The notes beneath the pieces were generated by a model that saw only the letters and a list, made by a program, of their open reading frames with translations, ran no database searches and was not told the origin of the DNA. Source: an uncultured Verrucomicrobia subdivision 3 bacterium (GTDB lineage Bacteria; Verrucomicrobiota; Verrucomicrobiia; Limisphaerales; UBA8199). From it: DNA of 35,906 bases. A program made the translations under genes and the position numbers. Location: positions 1 through 35,906 of the forward strand of contig CAIWJG010000478.1 of the NCBI GenBank assembly GCA_903912925.1, written 5' to 3'. Every line of letters begins with the position of its first letter. The stretch's first letter is position 1. Shown here in pieces: positions 34,570 to 35,906 of this stretch.

Positions 34570-35276
34570 CGGATGGAAACTCCCGCAGGGTAGGGCACCT
34601 CGCCGAGCGAACTTTTGGCCTCCGGGCTGGAGACCGGGACATAGTCGGGCAGGATGGCGCCCAGGCTGATGACGTACTTGATCGCGTCGGGCACCGACAT
34701 ATCCAGCTTGATCACCTTCTCCTCGGGCACCATCAGCAGGAAGCCTGACGTCGGGTTCGGCGTCGCCGGCACAAACACGCAGACCACCTTCCGGCCAGTC
34801 TTGAGCCTCACCTCTTCCTGCTGCTCGCTGGTGATGAAACCGATCGAATGCACCCCGGCGTGCGGGAACTCGACCAGCACCACCGTGCGAAAGGCGGTCT
34901 TGTTGGTGGCGGAGAAGGCGTCATTGACCTGCTTGGTGGCGCTGTAGATCTTGTTGAGCAAAGGAATGCGCAGCAGGGCCGAATCCACCCATTCGATGAT
35001 TTTCTTGCCGAAATAATTCCGGGCCAGCAAGCCCACCGTGCCGATCAGGAATACCGCCAGGGCGAGCGCCACCAGGCTCCAGTACCAGTACATCGGCCCG
35101 TTCCCCTGATCGTGATGGATGAACCTCTCGGGCACGAAGATCAACAGCGTGTCCGTGATATTCGCGACCGTTCCGAACAGCCATCTCAGGACCGCGATGG
35201 AGATGACCGCGGGCAGTACAATGACCAGCCCGGCCCAAAAGTTGGCCTGCCAGCGCGCGAAAATACTCTTCTGCAC
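34566..35276 (-). CDS. DUF502 family membrane protein
   Basis: This protein is of the DUF502 family, widespread and of unknown function. Near the N-terminus FWAGLVIVLPAVISIAVLRW is a membrane helix; a second is WSLVALALAVFLIGTVGLLA. The conserved RIPLLNKIYSATKQV follows, with FPHAGVHSIGFIT and FVPATPNPTSGFLLMVPEE. The GTG at 35276 gives 236 residues and a start (MQKSIFARWQ) close to the family norm. The frame stays open for another 95 codons, but those are translated 7-bp and 11-bp repeats and are unlikely to be real protein. The stop overlaps the recO ATG. Confidence 0.88.
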   Translation of the reverse strand: MQKSIFARWQANFWAGLVIVLPAVISIAVLRWLFGTVANITDTLLIFVPERFIHHDQGNGPMYWYWSLVALALAVFLIGTVGLLARNYFGKKIIEWVDSALLRIPLLNKIYSATKQVNDAFSATNKTAFRTVVLVEFPHAGVHSIGFITSEQQEEVRLKTGRKVVCVFVPATPNPTSGFLLMVPEEKVIKLDMSVPDAIKYVISLGAILPDYVPVSSPEAKSSLGEVPYPAGVSIR

Positions 35277-35333
35277 CCCGTCAGAGTAGGCGAATGCGCC
35301 TTTTTGCTCAAGGTAAAGCGCGGAGGGAAGGGG

Positions 35334-35436
35334 GGAATGCAGAAGGAAGAATGTAGAATGAAGAATGTCCCGAGTTGGCAGCCCGCCGTTCCTGCCAGGC
35401 CGGTTTTCTGCATTCTTCATTCTGCATTCTTCCTTC
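35334..35436. repeat. Heptad-arm inverted element, copy I
   Basis: The left arm (35334-35368) is built on GAATGAA and GAATGTA words with a GGAA break. The right arm (35408-35436) is built on CATTCTT and CATTCTG words ending in TTCC. The core is about 39 nt. It lies directly upstream of the DUF502 gene. Confidence 0.88.
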
Positions 35437-35444
35437 CCCCCTCG

Positions 35445-35587
35445 GTGGCTTTGGGGTCGCATGAGGGACGCATGAGGGACGCATGAGGGTCGCATGGGGG
35501 ACGCATGCGGGTCGCATGAGGGACGCATGAGGGTCGCATGGAGGACGCATGGAGGACGCATGGGGGTGGCTTTGGGGTGGCTACCGC
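35445..35587. repeat. Tandem array of about thirteen 11-bp units
   Basis: Units of the form GACGCATGAGG or GTCGCATGAGG follow each other from 35456 to 35565. They are flanked by variant 11-mers GTGGCTTTGGG at 35445 and 35566 and one decayed unit. Three further variant units lie at about 35610-35645. The period is 11 bp throughout, as in the array at 20070. Confidence 0.93.
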
Positions 35588-35668
35588 CTGGCTAGCAACA
35601 CGCATTGAGGTGGCTTTGATGTCGCATTGAGGTCGCATGAGGTGGCAAGCACGACCCGCCCGGCCTTT

Positions 35669-35807
35669 CTTCATTCTTCATTCTTCATTCTGCATTCGCC
35701 GATTTGAGCGGGGCGCTTTGCAGCAAGCCAGGCGGTATGGGGGCGGTATGGGGGCAGTATGGGGGCGGACAGATGAATGAAGAAGGAAGAAGGCAGAATG
35801 TAGAATA
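35669..35807. repeat. Heptad-arm inverted element, copy J, enclosing 11-bp repeats
   Basis: The left arm (35669-35697) has CATTCTT words. The right arm (35775-35807) has GAATGAA-like words with a GGAA break. The core (about 77 nt) contains three tandem 11-bp units: GGCGGTATGGG at 35731 and 35742, and GGCAGTATGGG at 35753. Confidence 0.85.
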
Positions 35808-35906
35808 GGACCATAACCCTAAAAACGGCCCTTGGGATTAACCGCAAAGAACACAAAGATCGCAAAGAATGAATCAGTTCTTTGGCTCGGAATCATCACA
35901 AGTTCC
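35808..35906. other. Gene-free end of the window
   Basis: No coding region is seen. At 35841-35870 the motif CGCAAAGAA occurs twice with a related ACAAAGAT between, a short imperfect direct repeat. The window ends here, so a gene may begin just beyond. Confidence 0.4.

Noticed and set aside
35445-35587. CRISPR array or coding repeat extending the DUF502 protein
   Set aside because: There are no spacers. The open frame through it comes from 11-bp units lacking stops, and DUF502 proteins do not have such an N-terminus.

Overview
The window looks like chromosomal DNA from a GC-rich, Gram-negative, didermic bacterium, most likely of the Verrucomicrobiota (Pedosphaera/Limisphaerales type). This is an inference from four things. 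Lipid A and MEP-pathway genes are present (lpxB, dxr, ispG), and IspG is the long 600-residue form. A zinc-ribbon Ser/Thr kinase lies beside an ECF sigma factor of the TTHWTVV type. There is a prepilin-like protein with an H-x9-D motif, and ThrH. Finally, there is a very heavy load of short palindromic and tandem repeats.

Layout. (1) 1-1547: a hybrid histidine kinase-receiver-HPt protein, broken by a run of ten G. (2) 1608-10729: a complete Bat-type operon (moxR, DUF58, DUF4381-like, batA, batB, batC, batD, batE) for an envelope complex of VWA and TPR proteins. (3) 10766-15197: a Tat-exported sugar isomerase-like protein, lysS with an extra C-terminal domain, and a convergent galK. (4) 15328-19970, minus strand: Ser/Thr kinase, ECF sigma factor and prepilin-like protein. 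(5) 20232-22495, minus strand: lpxB and a Gfo/Idh/MocA oxidoreductase. (6) 22540-23186: a VapBC-like toxin-antitoxin pair. (7) 23285-25637: plsY-gpsA (phospholipid synthesis) and convergent thrH. (8) 25871-33586: purA, uppS, cdsA, dxr, rseP, ispG, combining isoprenoid precursor supply, undecaprenyl carrier, CDP-diacylglycerol and envelope proteolysis. (9) 33599-35276: remains of an antitoxin-like/nucleotidyltransferase pair, then recO and a DUF502 membrane protein on the minus strand. (10) 35277-35906: repeats only.

The most unusual content is a system of repeat elements. At least eight loci carry two arms built of 7-bp (once 8-bp) words, inverted to each other around a short core. Each locus uses its own word (TTCGGNN, TTGGATG, TTTACGA, CATTCTT and others). 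In the TTCGG family a single 4-bp TTCC/GGAA breaks the 7-bp rhythm at a similar place in each arm. These elements fill most Bat-operon junctions, sit 16-20 nt before start codons that lack a Shine-Dalgarno sequence, and encode parts of four secretion-signal regions. One copy upstream of dxr encloses the remains of a four-helix-bundle (S23/IVS-type) gene, which hints at how such elements may move. A second repeat class is tandem arrays of 11-bp units (20070-20168, 35445-35587, 35731-35763). Other palindromes lie in frame inside the histidine kinase, Ser/Thr kinase, prepilin, IspG and RecO genes.
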